8,548 bases of DNA. Origin: Clostridium sp. AM33-3. Its GTDB lineage: Bacteria > Bacillota > Clostridia > Lachnospirales > Lachnospiraceae. The translations under genes were made by a program, and so were the position numbers. The stretch covers positions 969 to 9,516 of the forward strand of contig NZ_QUIV01000018.1 in the NCBI RefSeq assembly GCF_003480315.1, written 5' to 3'. A model generated the notes under the pieces. It did not search any database and was not told where the DNA came from. It worked only from the letters and a program-made list of their open reading frames with translations. Positions 1 to 7,317 of this stretch are shown piece after piece (the first letter of the stretch is position 1; every line of letters starts with the position of its first letter).

Positions 1-81
1 GCAAACAACGATATGTGAAAATAGAGGAAGGCGGTCTCATTCTCTTCCGGACCTTTATTCGTTCCGTCTTATAATTGCAAT

Positions 82-114
82 TTCCTCACAAACTTCCCAT
101 TCTTTTCTCACAAA
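82..114 (+). promoter_or_regulatory. Candidate operator: direct repeats 22 bp apart upstream of the operon
   Basis: An 11-base unit with core CTCACAAA occurs at 82-92 and again at 104-114, matching at 10 of 11 positions. The starts are 22 bases apart, about two helical turns. The downstream copy ends just before the candidate -35 box at 116-121. Direct repeats spaced in multiples of 11 bp next to a -35 box are typical of OmpR/PhoB-family response regulator sites, so a two-component activator is a plausible reader. This is inference: no regulator gene is in the window, and the block between the two copies matches the unit only poorly. Confidence 0.3.
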
Positions 115-115
115 A

Positions 116-144
116 TCAACACATTCGCCCGTTATGCTTATAAA
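116..144 (+). promoter_or_regulatory. Candidate sigma-A promoter of the SLH/ABC exporter operon
   Basis: TCAACA at 116-121 (4 of 6 to the -35 consensus) is separated by 17 bases from TATAAA at 139-144 (5 of 6 to the -10 consensus). A start near 151 would leave a leader of about 30 bases holding the ribosome binding site GAGGAG at 171-176. The spacing and position fit the first gene well. A perfect TATAAT at 70-75 lies further upstream but has no -35 partner at the right distance. Confidence 0.4.
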
Positions 145-182
145 AACGAACAGACGGAAAACGATTCAGAGAGGAGCAAATT

Positions 183-1280
183 ATGAGGATGAGAGAGCTT
201 GCGGCCGTGATGGCGGGAGTGACATTTGGCATGGCAGTCGTGCCGAACATGACCGTACTCGCGGCAGATAATAATATGGATTACCGGAGAAAGGTAGTCG
301 GCATTGCCGGCATTATGAACAATACCAGTACTGGCCTGAACGATCCGGTGACCCGGGCGGAGTTTGCCAATATGCTGGTAAAGGCCTCCACCTATCGGGA
401 TTATCTGCCAGCCACCAGCAGCGTGTCCGTTTATGCAGATGTTCCGGCCACAGCCCGGTATGCGTCCAGCATCCGGATTGCGGCAGAACAGAACTGGATA
501 ACCGGTTATCTGGGTGGCCTATATAAGCCGGATCAGTCCATTACGCTGCAGGAGGCGGCCCGTGGTATTCTGGCGCTTCTCGGTTATACCAGTGAAGATT
601 TCGGCAGCAGTCTTTCCAGTGCCCGCATGGCAAAGTTTTACACTCTGGAATTAAATGAGAATCTTGACCGGCAGCCGAACGAGGTGTTAAACCGTTCTGA
701 CTGTATTAACCTGTTTTATAACCTGTTAAAGACCGATTCCAAGACCACAGGTAAGGCCTATGCGACCGTGCTTGGATGTGAGTTGAACTCCGACGGCGAG
801 GTGAACCCGCTGGGGCTTGCGGATACGAATCTGAAGGGACCGAAACTGGTAACGAAAGGTTCCCAGATTGGCGATTATGTTCCCTTCAATGTGCAGGAGG
901 CCAGCATTTTTGTAAACGGCGATGCTTCCAGCTACGAAGCTCTGAAAAGCTATGTTTCCAGCAGTTATGTGGTGATTTACTATAACCAGACGGCAAAGAC
1001 CATATGGGCTTATATTGCGGATGAGGATGTTCAGTCTGGCCGCTGCGCTGTGCGCGGAACCGTGGAGAACATTTATTACAGCTCCAGTGATGTTATGACG
1101 CCGACCTCCGTCACACTGGACGACGGGCAGGAATACAAGCTGAGCAGTTCCGAGATGCAGTTTGCCTTCTCTGTCTACGGTTCCATTCGTGTGGGAGACC
1201 GGGTAACGCTGATCTGTGAGAAAAGTGAGAATTCCAACGGCGATGTGACCTACACCGTTGTGGATTATGTGGAAGATTAA
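183..1280 (+). CDS. Secreted S-layer-homology (SLH) domain protein
   Basis: This is a 365-residue exported protein. A signal peptide (residues 1-28, hydrophobic core about 6-21) ends in an LAA cleavage site before Asp29. Three SLH-like segments follow, at about 33-70, 83-135 and 155-186. The second is clearest (YADVP, then an IAAEQNWITGY core and YKPDQSIT). SLH domains bind secondary cell-wall polymer, so the protein should sit on the outer surface. Residues about 225-365 form a beta-rich domain with two similar stretches (the second near 288-320, GTVENIYY then VTLDDGQEYKL), of a kind seen in other clostridial SLH proteins. Its function is unknown to me. GAGGAG at 171-176 is 6 bases before this ATG and supports the start. 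It is first in the operon, 12 bases before the adaptor gene, which suggests a role with the exporter. Four cysteines (174, 199, 288, 345) are notable for an exported protein. Confidence 0.85.
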   Translation: MRMRELAAVMAGVTFGMAVVPNMTVLAADNNMDYRRKVVGIAGIMNNTSTGLNDPVTRAEFANMLVKASTYRDYLPATSSVSVYADVPATARYASSIRIAAEQNWITGYLGGLYKPDQSITLQEAARGILALLGYTSEDFGSSLSSARMAKFYTLELNENLDRQPNEVLNRSDCINLFYNLLKTDSKTTGKAYATVLGCELNSDGEVNPLGLADTNLKGPKLVTKGSQIGDYVPFNVQEASIFVNGDASSYEALKSYVSSSYVVIYYNQTAKTIWAYIADEDVQSGRCAVRGTVENIYYSSSDVMTPTSVTLDDGQEYKLSSSEMQFAFSVYGSIRVGDRVTLICEKSENSNGDVTYTVVDYVED

Positions 1281-1292
1281 GGGAGGTCGGAC

Positions 1293-3164
1293 ATGCTTGA
1301 AAAATTATCTGAGAAATTCGCGAAGGCACCATCTGCAACGGACTATGAAGGAGAAAACAAAACAGGCGGAGCGAGTGGTTCTGGAAATACAGGAAAAGCA
1401 TCTGGAAAAAAGGGAAAACAGCTCAGTGGTAAAAATAGAAAGAAGCGTGCGCTGCTGATCGCCGCAGGAGTGGCAGTCCTTGCGGCCGGCGGTCTGTTCT
1501 GGCACAGCCAAAGCGCAAAGGTGAAAATGGCCAGCGCAAAAGCGGGAGAGCAGAAGACAGCTGCCGCTACTCTGGGAACCCTGACTTCGGAACTGACTTC
1601 CTCTGGCACCATTTCCCAAAAAGATACCTATACCATTACTTCTTTGGTGGAGGGAACTGTGCTGACGGCTGATTTTGAGGAGGGAGATCAGGTAACGGAA
1701 GGGCAGGTGCTTTATCAGATCGATGCTTCCTCTGTAGAGTCAGATCTGAAATCCTCAGAAAATTCCCTGGCCCGTGCCAACAAGAGCTATCAGCAGGCGT
1801 TGGAGGATTATCAGGAGGCGGTCAGCGATTACAGTGGCAATACTTATAAGTCTACTCGCACCGGATTTATTAAAAAACTAAATATCGAGGTGGGGGACAA
1901 GGTGGGCTCCAACACGGATCTGGCGGAGCTTTACAATGATCAGACTATGAAGCTGAAGGTTCCGTTTCTGGCAGGGGAAGCGGCGGTCGTCCCGGCGGGA
2001 AGTCAGGCCATGGTTACACTGACCGACACCGAGGAGCAGCTTATGGGCGTGGTTACCGCTGTCAGCAACATGGATGAGGTGCTGGATGGCGGGCGCATCG
2101 TCCGCTACGTGACCATGGAGGTGGAAAACCCGGGCGGTCTGACCACATCCCACAGTGCCACCGTTACTATCGGTGAATTTGTCTGCTGCAGTGAGGGGAC
2201 TTTTGAGGCCATGACCGATACCACCATGAAGGCTTCTGTCACAGGAAACGGTAGTTTGGAGGTTGAAGAGCTTCTGGTGCATGAGGGTGATTATGTGACC
2301 TCCGGCACGCCACTGTTTTGCATTAAGAGCAAGGATGTGAAAAACATTCTGGATTCCTATCAGGATGCTGTGGACCAGGCCCAGGAGAAAATCGAGTCGG
2401 CCCAGAGCAATGCGGACAATAAGCAGGAAACCTACGATAATTACACCATTACCGCGCCAATATCCGGCCAGGTCATCACCAAGAATGTGAAGGCAGGAGA
2501 TAAGATTGACCGAAGCTCCAGCAGCTCGACTTCGACTCTGGCAGTCATCTACGATCTGTCTGAGGTGACCTTCGAGATGTCTGTGGATGAGCTGGATGTG
2601 GGCCGTGTGAAGGTGGGCCAGACAGTCAACATTACGGCGGATGCCATTGAGGGAAAGACCTTCACCGGAAAGGTCACCAACATCAGTCTGGAGAGTTCCC
2701 AGTCAAACGGCGTTACCAACTATCCGGTCACTGTGACCCTGGATGAGGTGGGAGACCTGCTTCCGGGCATGAATGTGGATGGAACTATCATCCTGGATCA
2801 GGTAGACAATGCGCTGATGATTCCGGTGGATTCCCTGATGCGTGGCAACCGCGTGTATGTGAAGGATTACAGCGTGACCGGGCAGCAGGGCAATGTACCG
2901 GCCGGATTTAAGGCAGTGGAAGTGGAGACCGGAATCAGCAATGATGATTATGTGCAGATCACAAGCGGTCTTTCCGAAGGCGATGAGATCTATGTGGATT
3001 CCGCGTCCGGCAATACCAGCACCGATATGTTCCAGATGAGCGGCATGGGCGGTCCTGACGGTATGGGAGGCGCCCCTGACGGCGGAAATGGCTGGCAGAA
3101 AGGAAACGGAGGCAACCGCGGTAGTGGAAATGGCGGAAACCGCGGTGGCGGCGGAATGCCGTAA
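1293..3164 (+). CDS. Membrane-anchored efflux adaptor (HlyD/MacA/YknX type), internally duplicated
   Basis: This is the adaptor subunit expected to link the ABC permease to its extracellular substrate path. Residues 1-52 are a Lys/Gly-rich cytoplasmic segment and 53-70 form one transmembrane helix. Two copies of an adaptor core follow. In copy A the lipoyl halves lie near 115-145 and 186-213, flanking a helical hairpin at 146-182, with a beta-barrel at 214-294. In copy B the lipoyl halves lie near 320-345 and 384-424, with a hairpin at 346-382 and a barrel at 425-502. The copies share EGDxVTxGxxL at 130-140 and 331-341. A membrane-proximal domain at about 505-570 is followed by a Gly/Asn-rich tail at 584-623 containing a tandem octapeptide, GNGGNRGS/GNGGNRGG. 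At 623 residues it is much longer than the roughly 380-400 of MacA. GGGAGG at 1281-1286 fixes the start. The ATPase and permease genes follow directly. The adaptor class is secure; the exact subfamily is not. Confidence 0.88.
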   Translation: MLEKLSEKFAKAPSATDYEGENKTGGASGSGNTGKASGKKGKQLSGKNRKKRALLIAAGVAVLAAGGLFWHSQSAKVKMASAKAGEQKTAAATLGTLTSELTSSGTISQKDTYTITSLVEGTVLTADFEEGDQVTEGQVLYQIDASSVESDLKSSENSLARANKSYQQALEDYQEAVSDYSGNTYKSTRTGFIKKLNIEVGDKVGSNTDLAELYNDQTMKLKVPFLAGEAAVVPAGSQAMVTLTDTEEQLMGVVTAVSNMDEVLDGGRIVRYVTMEVENPGGLTTSHSATVTIGEFVCCSEGTFEAMTDTTMKASVTGNGSLEVEELLVHEGDYVTSGTPLFCIKSKDVKNILDSYQDAVDQAQEKIESAQSNADNKQETYDNYTITAPISGQVITKNVKAGDKIDRSSSSSTSTLAVIYDLSEVTFEMSVDELDVGRVKVGQTVNITADAIEGKTFTGKVTNISLESSQSNGVTNYPVTVTLDEVGDLLPGMNVDGTIILDQVDNALMIPVDSLMRGNRVYVKDYSVTGQQGNVPAGFKAVEVETGISNDDYVQITSGLSEGDEIYVDSASGNTSTDMFQMSGMGGPDGMGGAPDGGNGWQKGNGGNRGSGNGGNRGGGGMP

Positions 3165-3176
3165 AGGAGAGTACAG

Positions 3177-3884
3177 ATGGCAGAACCTCTGATTGAATTA
3201 AAAGACATATACAAAATATATCATATGGGAGATGAGCAAGTCTGTGCCAACGATGGCATCTCTCTTACCATCAAACGCGGTGAGTTCGTGGCGATCGTTG
3301 GAAAGTCCGGCAGCGGAAAATCCACCCTCATGAACATCATCGGCGCGTTGGATGTGCCCACCTCCGGCAGTTATCTGCTGGGCGGCGAGGATGTGGACCA
3401 GATGAGTGATGATCAGCTGGCAGACATCCGCAACCGGATGATCGGCTTCATCTTCCAGCAGTACAACCTGCTCCCGAAGTCCAACCTTCTGGAAAATGTG
3501 GAGCTTCCGCTTCTGTACGCGAAGATTCCGGCAGAGGAGCGGCGGGAGCGCGCCATGCGTTCCTTGGAACGGGTCGGACTGGCAGAAAAATGGAAAAACA
3601 TGCCGAACCAGTTATCTGGCGGCCAGCAGCAGCGTGTGTCCATTGCGAGAGCGCTGGCGGGAGATCCGTCCCTGATCCTGGCGGATGAGCCGACTGGTGC
3701 GCTGGACTCCAAAACCAGTCGCGAAGTATTAAATTTTCTGAAGGAACTCAACGAAGAAGGAAACACCATCGTCATGATTACCCACGACAATTCCATTGCC
3801 CTGGAGGCAAAGCATGTGGTACGGATCCACGATGGAAAGATCAATTTTAACGGAGATGTGAAAGACTATGCTACAATCATTTAA
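3177..3884 (+). CDS. ABC transporter ATP-binding protein, MacB/LolD/YknY family
   Basis: This 235-residue cytoplasmic ATPase would power the permease encoded next. All nucleotide-binding motifs are present: Walker A GKSGSGKST at 42-50, Q-loop Gln94 in FIFQQYNLLP, signature LSGGQ at 146-150, Walker B LILADE at 166-171, D-loop ALDS at 175-178, and switch His203. The FQQYNLLP stretch and the overall length are typical of the LolD/MacB/YknY group, which works with four-helix FtsX-like permeases. There is no fused membrane domain, as is usual for Gram-positive versions, unlike Gram-negative MacB. AGGAGA at 3165-3170 sits 6 bases before the ATG. The 3' end overlaps the permease gene by 17 bases, suggesting translational coupling. 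I expect a dimer of this subunit with two permeases and an adaptor ring. Confidence 0.95.
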   Translation: MAEPLIELKDIYKIYHMGDEQVCANDGISLTIKRGEFVAIVGKSGSGKSTLMNIIGALDVPTSGSYLLGGEDVDQMSDDQLADIRNRMIGFIFQQYNLLPKSNLLENVELPLLYAKIPAEERRERAMRSLERVGLAEKWKNMPNQLSGGQQQRVSIARALAGDPSLILADEPTGALDSKTSREVLNFLKELNEEGNTIVMITHDNSIALEAKHVVRIHDGKINFNGDVKDYATII

Positions 3885-5043
3885 GCTGGCCATCAAGAGT
3901 ATCTGGAGCAACAAGATGCGCTCCTTTCTGACCATGCTGGGCATTATCATCGGCGTGGCTTCGGTTATCATTCTGGTAAGTCTGGTGAACGCCTACATGT
4001 CCTACATGACAGAAAGCTTTGCAAGTCTCGGCACCAATCAGATCACCGTCAACATGGTCAATCTTCCGTCCCGGTCAGTAGCGGTGGATGAGATGTATGC
4101 GTTTTACGATGAAAATACCGAAAGCTTTGACCATATGACGCCCATGGTGGGCATCAGTGCTACCGTGAAAAAAGGTACGGACTCTATGACCTCTACATCA
4201 GTGAGCGGCGTCAGTGAGGATTATCTCGGCATCAAGGACTGGACGCTGGTTTATGGGCGCAACATCCAGTATGCTGATATTACCGCGCGGCACAAGGTTT
4301 GCGTGATCGGTGCTTATGTGGCAGATGAGCTTTACGGAAGTGCAGAGAAGGCTTACGGCGAGACCATCAAGGTAAACGGATATGCGTTTCAGATTGTGGG
4401 TGTGGTGGAACAGCAGGACGATCCCCTGGAAGAGGGCGGCACGGATGATTTTCTGTTCATGCCCTACAGCTGCGCGATCAAGATGGCCCGCAATGCCAGC
4501 ATCAACAACTATACCTTTACAATCCGTGATCTGTCCGCGGCAACGGAAGGCAAGACCCTGATCGAGAATTTCCTTTATGAAAAATTCAAAAATGAAGATT
4601 TGTATACAGTCACGGCTATGAGTGAGATGCTGGATTCGTTAAACAGCATGATTGCTATGGTATCGGCAGGCCTGGGCGGCATTGCCGGAATCTCCCTGCT
4701 GGTGGCAGGCGTGGGCGTTATGAACATCATGCTGGTGTCCGTCACGGAGCGGACAAGAGAAATTGGCATCCGCAAGGCACTGGGAGCAAAGCGGAGCGTC
4801 ATCATGCAGCAGTTTGTGATCGAAGCGGCGGTGACCAGTTCCCTGGGCGGCGTGATCGGAATTCTGCTGGGAAGCATTGCCACCTCCACCATTGGAGCAC
4901 TGGCCGGGCTAACCGCGACGCCAACCCCGATGGCCGTGATCGTGTCCTTTAGTGTATCGGTGGGAATCGGCCTGCTGTTTGGGTATATGCCGGCAAGCCG
5001 CGCTGCAAAGCTGAACCCGATCGATGCGCTGCGGAGTGAGTAG
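3868..5043 (+). CDS. ABC transporter permease, MacB/FtsX/YknZ family
   Basis: This 391-residue membrane protein has the MacB-type layout. The N-terminal helix (about 19-40) is preceded by the amphipathic SFKLAIKSIWSNKMRSFLTMLGI segment. A large extracellular domain spans about 41-265. Three further helices lie at about 266-290, 318-345 and 354-375. The conserved coupling segment TEREIGIRKALGAKRS-like (293-310) follows helix 2, and the C-terminus ends with the family hallmark PASRAAKLNPIDALRSE. Family members do not transport across the membrane in the classical sense: they use ATP hydrolysis to drive motion of the external domain (mechanotransmission), moving peptides, lipids or drugs from the outer face. 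The start lies inside the ATPase gene, with a weak GGAG at 3852-3855, so translation probably depends on upstream ribosomes. With the preceding two genes it resembles B. subtilis YknXYZ; a YknW-like partner is absent from the window. Confidence 0.94.
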   Translation: MLQSFKLAIKSIWSNKMRSFLTMLGIIIGVASVIILVSLVNAYMSYMTESFASLGTNQITVNMVNLPSRSVAVDEMYAFYDENTESFDHMTPMVGISATVKKGTDSMTSTSVSGVSEDYLGIKDWTLVYGRNIQYADITARHKVCVIGAYVADELYGSAEKAYGETIKVNGYAFQIVGVVEQQDDPLEEGGTDDFLFMPYSCAIKMARNASINNYTFTIRDLSAATEGKTLIENFLYEKFKNEDLYTVTAMSEMLDSLNSMIAMVSAGLGGIAGISLLVAGVGVMNIMLVSVTERTREIGIRKALGAKRSVIMQQFVIEAAVTSSLGGVIGILLGSIATSTIGALAGLTATPTPMAVIVSFSVSVGIGLLFGYMPASRAAKLNPIDALRSE

Positions 5044-5061
5044 AGGAAGGAGCGTGAATGT

Positions 5062-5859
5062 ATGAAAAAGGTTTTTAAACGATGGATTGTGGCTGCCGCC
5101 GCTGTTCTTCTGGCGACCACACCGCAGTTTCCGTCCTGCGCATCTGACAAAGCTGTAGAAACCGTATATCTTGGCACCCCGGCTCATGTCTGGTGGGAGA
5201 CCGATACCACCGGCAAATGGTCCTCTGTCGCAAAAACCCATGAGTATCAGGTAAAATTGTACATAGCAGATAATGTGGACCGGGATGAGGAGAACTGGCG
5301 TAAGGTGGATTTTGACGATGAAAGCATGGAAGAATCCGAGTGTGTCATGACAAAGCGTACCGGGGAAACCTCCTGTGATTTCAGCGCCTACATGGATGAC
5401 CTGCACACCTACTTTTTTGTGGTGAGGGCTACTCCAAAGGTCAGCGAACAGGCCTATGTGAAAGCCGGTTCCTGGGTAGGTTCACCGGATGCAGATTACC
5501 GCGCGGCACAGGTGATCGGCTATACCGATGGCAAGTGGCGAAACTATCTGGAAGGAAGCCGCTACCAGTCTGAGGACGGCAGTTACCTCGGTGCAGGCTG
5601 GCAGCGCATCGAAGCCAACTGGTACCTGCTCGATGACCAGGGCTACCGCCTCACCGGCTGGCAGGAGCGGGACGGAAACCGCTATTACCTGGGTGAAACC
5701 GGCGAGCTGGCCACCGGCTGGTTCGTCTGGAACGACAACTGGTACTACGCCGACAAAAGTGGCGTGATGCAGACCGGCTGGGTCATGACAGAGCCGGGAA
5801 AATATTATTATATGGATGAAAACGGTGTGTGGGTAGAGGATGCTGTGAAAACGGAATAA
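5062..5859 (+). CDS. Secreted protein with fibronectin-like domain and four cell-wall-binding repeats
   Basis: This 265-residue exported protein closes the operon. A signal peptide spans residues 1-28 (KKVFKR, then hydrophobic 9-20), with probable cleavage around SCAS (25-28). The Cys there lacks a proper lipobox, so I do not call it a lipoprotein. Residues about 35-145 look like a beta-sandwich, fibronectin III-like module (HEYQVKLY, then CDFSAYMDDLHTYFFVVRATP). Four Trp/Tyr-rich repeats of about 20 residues follow, each starting with GW: 179-198, 199-218, 219-238 and 239-258. These match the CW_binding_1/choline-binding repeat family, which docks proteins to wall teichoic acids or other wall polymers. 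No catalytic domain is visible. The start is supported by AGGAAGGAG at 5044-5052, and the gene begins 18 bases after the permease. It may be a wall-held accessory or sensor of the exporter (inference). Confidence 0.82.
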   Translation: MKKVFKRWIVAAAAVLLATTPQFPSCASDKAVETVYLGTPAHVWWETDTTGKWSSVAKTHEYQVKLYIADNVDRDEENWRKVDFDDESMEESECVMTKRTGETSCDFSAYMDDLHTYFFVVRATPKVSEQAYVKAGSWVGSPDADYRAAQVIGYTDGKWRNYLEGSRYQSEDGSYLGAGWQRIEANWYLLDDQGYRLTGWQERDGNRYYLGETGELATGWFVWNDNWYYADKSGVMQTGWVMTEPGKYYYMDENGVWVEDAVKTE

Positions 5860-5868
5860 AGCAAAAAA

Positions 5869-5904
5869 TGAAAAGTCTGGGATTAGAAAGTCCCGGACTT
5901 TTTC
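5869..5904 (+). terminator. Intrinsic terminator of the SLH/ABC exporter operon
   Basis: AAAAGTCTGGGA at 5871-5882 pairs with TCCCGGACTTTT at 5891-5902 across an 8-base loop, giving a 12-bp stem with one G-U wobble. The stem ends in a run of five T (5899-5903). The upstream A-run lets it also work on the opposite strand. It begins about 12 bases after the stop codon at 5857-5859, so it separates this operon from the hflK/hflC unit. Confidence 0.88.
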
Positions 5905-5956
5905 ATCTGTATTTTATTGGAAATCACATATTTGGTATCCATATGAAAAATTCTAT

Positions 5957-5964
5957 GCTATACT
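5957..5964 (+). promoter_or_regulatory. Candidate extended -10 promoter for hflK-hflC
   Basis: TGCTATACT at 5956-5964 fits the extended -10 pattern TG-N-TATAAT, with 5 of 6 matches in the hexamer (5959-5964). No good -35 box lies 16-18 bases upstream, which extended -10 promoters tolerate. A start near 5971 gives a leader of about 60 bases before the ATG at 6032. It lies downstream of the terminator at 5871-5903, as needed for an independent unit. Confidence 0.42.
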
Positions 5965-6031
5965 TGTTAATAAACTGACAAGAAAAAACATCATTCTAAT
6001 ACAGAACTGATACAATGTAAGGGGGTATTTC

Positions 6032-7294
6032 ATGAATCAGAATCCATTTGGAGGTCAGGATCTGTTTGAGCATCTGCGCAGGCAGATGGAAGAACAGCTG
6101 AGACAGAAGCAGCAGAAGAACCAGTGGCAGAAGCAGCAGTCCGGTGGCGAAAACCAGAACCGGCAAAATGGCAATGAGGGTGGCTCGCAGAATCATGAGC
6201 CGGAGCGGTTTGATTCCGACGGCAATCCGGTAAAAAATAAAAAGAAGAAGCTCCGCCTGTTCCGCAATACCGGAGTGGCTGTTGCGGTGGTGGCTCTGGC
6301 TGTTGCGGGCATTAACAGCTATTATGTTCTGGACGAGGAAAACTATGCGGTGGTGACAACTCTTGGAAGTCCCCAGGCGGAATCCCAGGCAGGACTGCAT
6401 TTTAAGATTCCGTTTATCCAGAACGTAACCATGGTTTCCAAGGGCATCAAGGGCATGCCGATCGGCTATGTACAGGAAACCGGCGAGTCGGTGGATGAGG
6501 AATCCATCATGATCACCAAGGATTTCAACTTTGTGAATACGGATTTTTATCTGGAATACATGGTGAATGATCCGGTAAAATATCTGTACGCGTCTTCGGA
6601 TCCGGAGGCTACCCTGAAGATGCTGGCGCAGTCCTATATCCGTGATACAGTCGGCATTTACAATGTAGACGATGTCATTACCACCGGAAAAGCGCTGATC
6701 CAGTCAGAAATCAAGGAAAAGCTGACTAACCGCATGATCTCAGAAGATATCGGGCTTTCTGTGGTTAACATTACCATTCAGGATGCTTTCCCGCCAACGG
6801 AGGAAGTCTTAAGTGCGTTTAAAAATGTAGAAAACGCGAAGCAGGGAAAGGAGACGGCCATCAACAACGCCAACAAGGACCGTAATGAGAAGATCCCGCA
6901 GGCAGAGGCAGAGTGCGACCAGATCATCAAGAATGCGGAGGCGGAAAAGGAAGCCCGCATCAACGAGGCCCAGGGCCAGGTGGCGCGTTTTGAGCAGATG
7001 TATACGGAGTACAGCAAGTATCCGCTGATCACGAAGCAGCGTATGTTCTACGAGACCATGGAGGATGTGCTTCCGTCCATGAAGGTTTACATTGTGGATG
7101 AGAGCGGCACCCAGAAGATGCTGCCCCTTGACAGCTTTACTTCCGCGATGCAGTCCGCAGACAGAGGAGCAGCAGGAAACGGAGCGGCAGGAACTGGAAG
7201 CAGCAATGCAAACACAGACGGAAACAGTGCCAGCCAGGCGGGCGGCGGCAGTGCCGGTCATGCCGGAGAGACTGGCGCTGCGAATGCGCAGTAG
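6032..7294 (+). CDS. hflK: HflK-like SPFH/band 7 membrane protein
   Basis: This 420-residue protein is the first of an HflK/HflC pair. Residues 1-77 are cytoplasmic, hydrophilic and Gln-rich, opening with NPFGG as HflK proteins often do. One transmembrane helix lies at about 78-99. An SPFH/band 7 domain follows at about 100-265 (ENYAVVTTLGSP, GLHFKIPFIQNV, then VVNITIQDAFPPTEEVLSAF, a strong HflK signature). A long charged helix at about 262-325, rich in Ala, Glu and Lys, would build the cage wall. Residues about 376-420 are a low-complexity Gly/Ala/Asn/Ser tail. In E. coli, HflK and HflC form a large membrane assembly enclosing FtsH and limiting its access to substrates; the same role here is inferred. 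AGGGGG at 6019-6024 supports the start. hflC follows after 23 bases. Confidence 0.9.
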   Translation: MNQNPFGGQDLFEHLRRQMEEQLRQKQQKNQWQKQQSGGENQNRQNGNEGGSQNHEPERFDSDGNPVKNKKKKLRLFRNTGVAVAVVALAVAGINSYYVLDEENYAVVTTLGSPQAESQAGLHFKIPFIQNVTMVSKGIKGMPIGYVQETGESVDEESIMITKDFNFVNTDFYLEYMVNDPVKYLYASSDPEATLKMLAQSYIRDTVGIYNVDDVITTGKALIQSEIKEKLTNRMISEDIGLSVVNITIQDAFPPTEEVLSAFKNVENAKQGKETAINNANKDRNEKIPQAEAECDQIIKNAEAEKEARINEAQGQVARFEQMYTEYSKYPLITKQRMFYETMEDVLPSMKVYIVDESGTQKMLPLDSFTSAMQSADRGAAGNGAAGTGSSNANTDGNSASQAGGGSAGHAGETGAANAQ

Positions 7295-7317
7295 GAAACG
7301 GAAGGAGGAAGTTCGTC

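Noticed and set aside
25..58. Possible terminator hairpin from an upstream gene (GGAAG/CTTCC or GGTC/GACC pairings)
   Set aside because: Stems of only 4-5 bp with loops of 13 or more and no proper T-run.
73..83. Palindromic 11-mer AATTGCAATTT also found at 8188-8198
   Set aside because: AT-rich short match between two unrelated intergenic positions; likely chance, with no further shared flanking sequence.
1878..2282. Minus-strand open frame of 134 codons opposite the adaptor gene
   Set aside because: His/Gln-rich shadow frame with no domain and no start signal; the + strand adaptor explains the region.
5134..5145. Lipobox at Cys26 of the wall-repeat protein
   Set aside because: The residues before the Cys (FPS) do not fit the L-A/S-G/A-C pattern; an ordinary signal peptidase site is more likely.
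4575..5406. Long overlapping minus-strand open frames opposite the permease and wall-repeat genes
   Set aside because: They lie wholly antisense to well-supported genes, show low-complexity composition typical of reverse frames of GC-rich codons, and lack ribosome binding sites.
6011..6016. TACAAT as a -10 box for hflK
   Set aside because: Transcription would start at or inside the ribosome binding site at 6019-6024, and no -35 box is present at the right distance.
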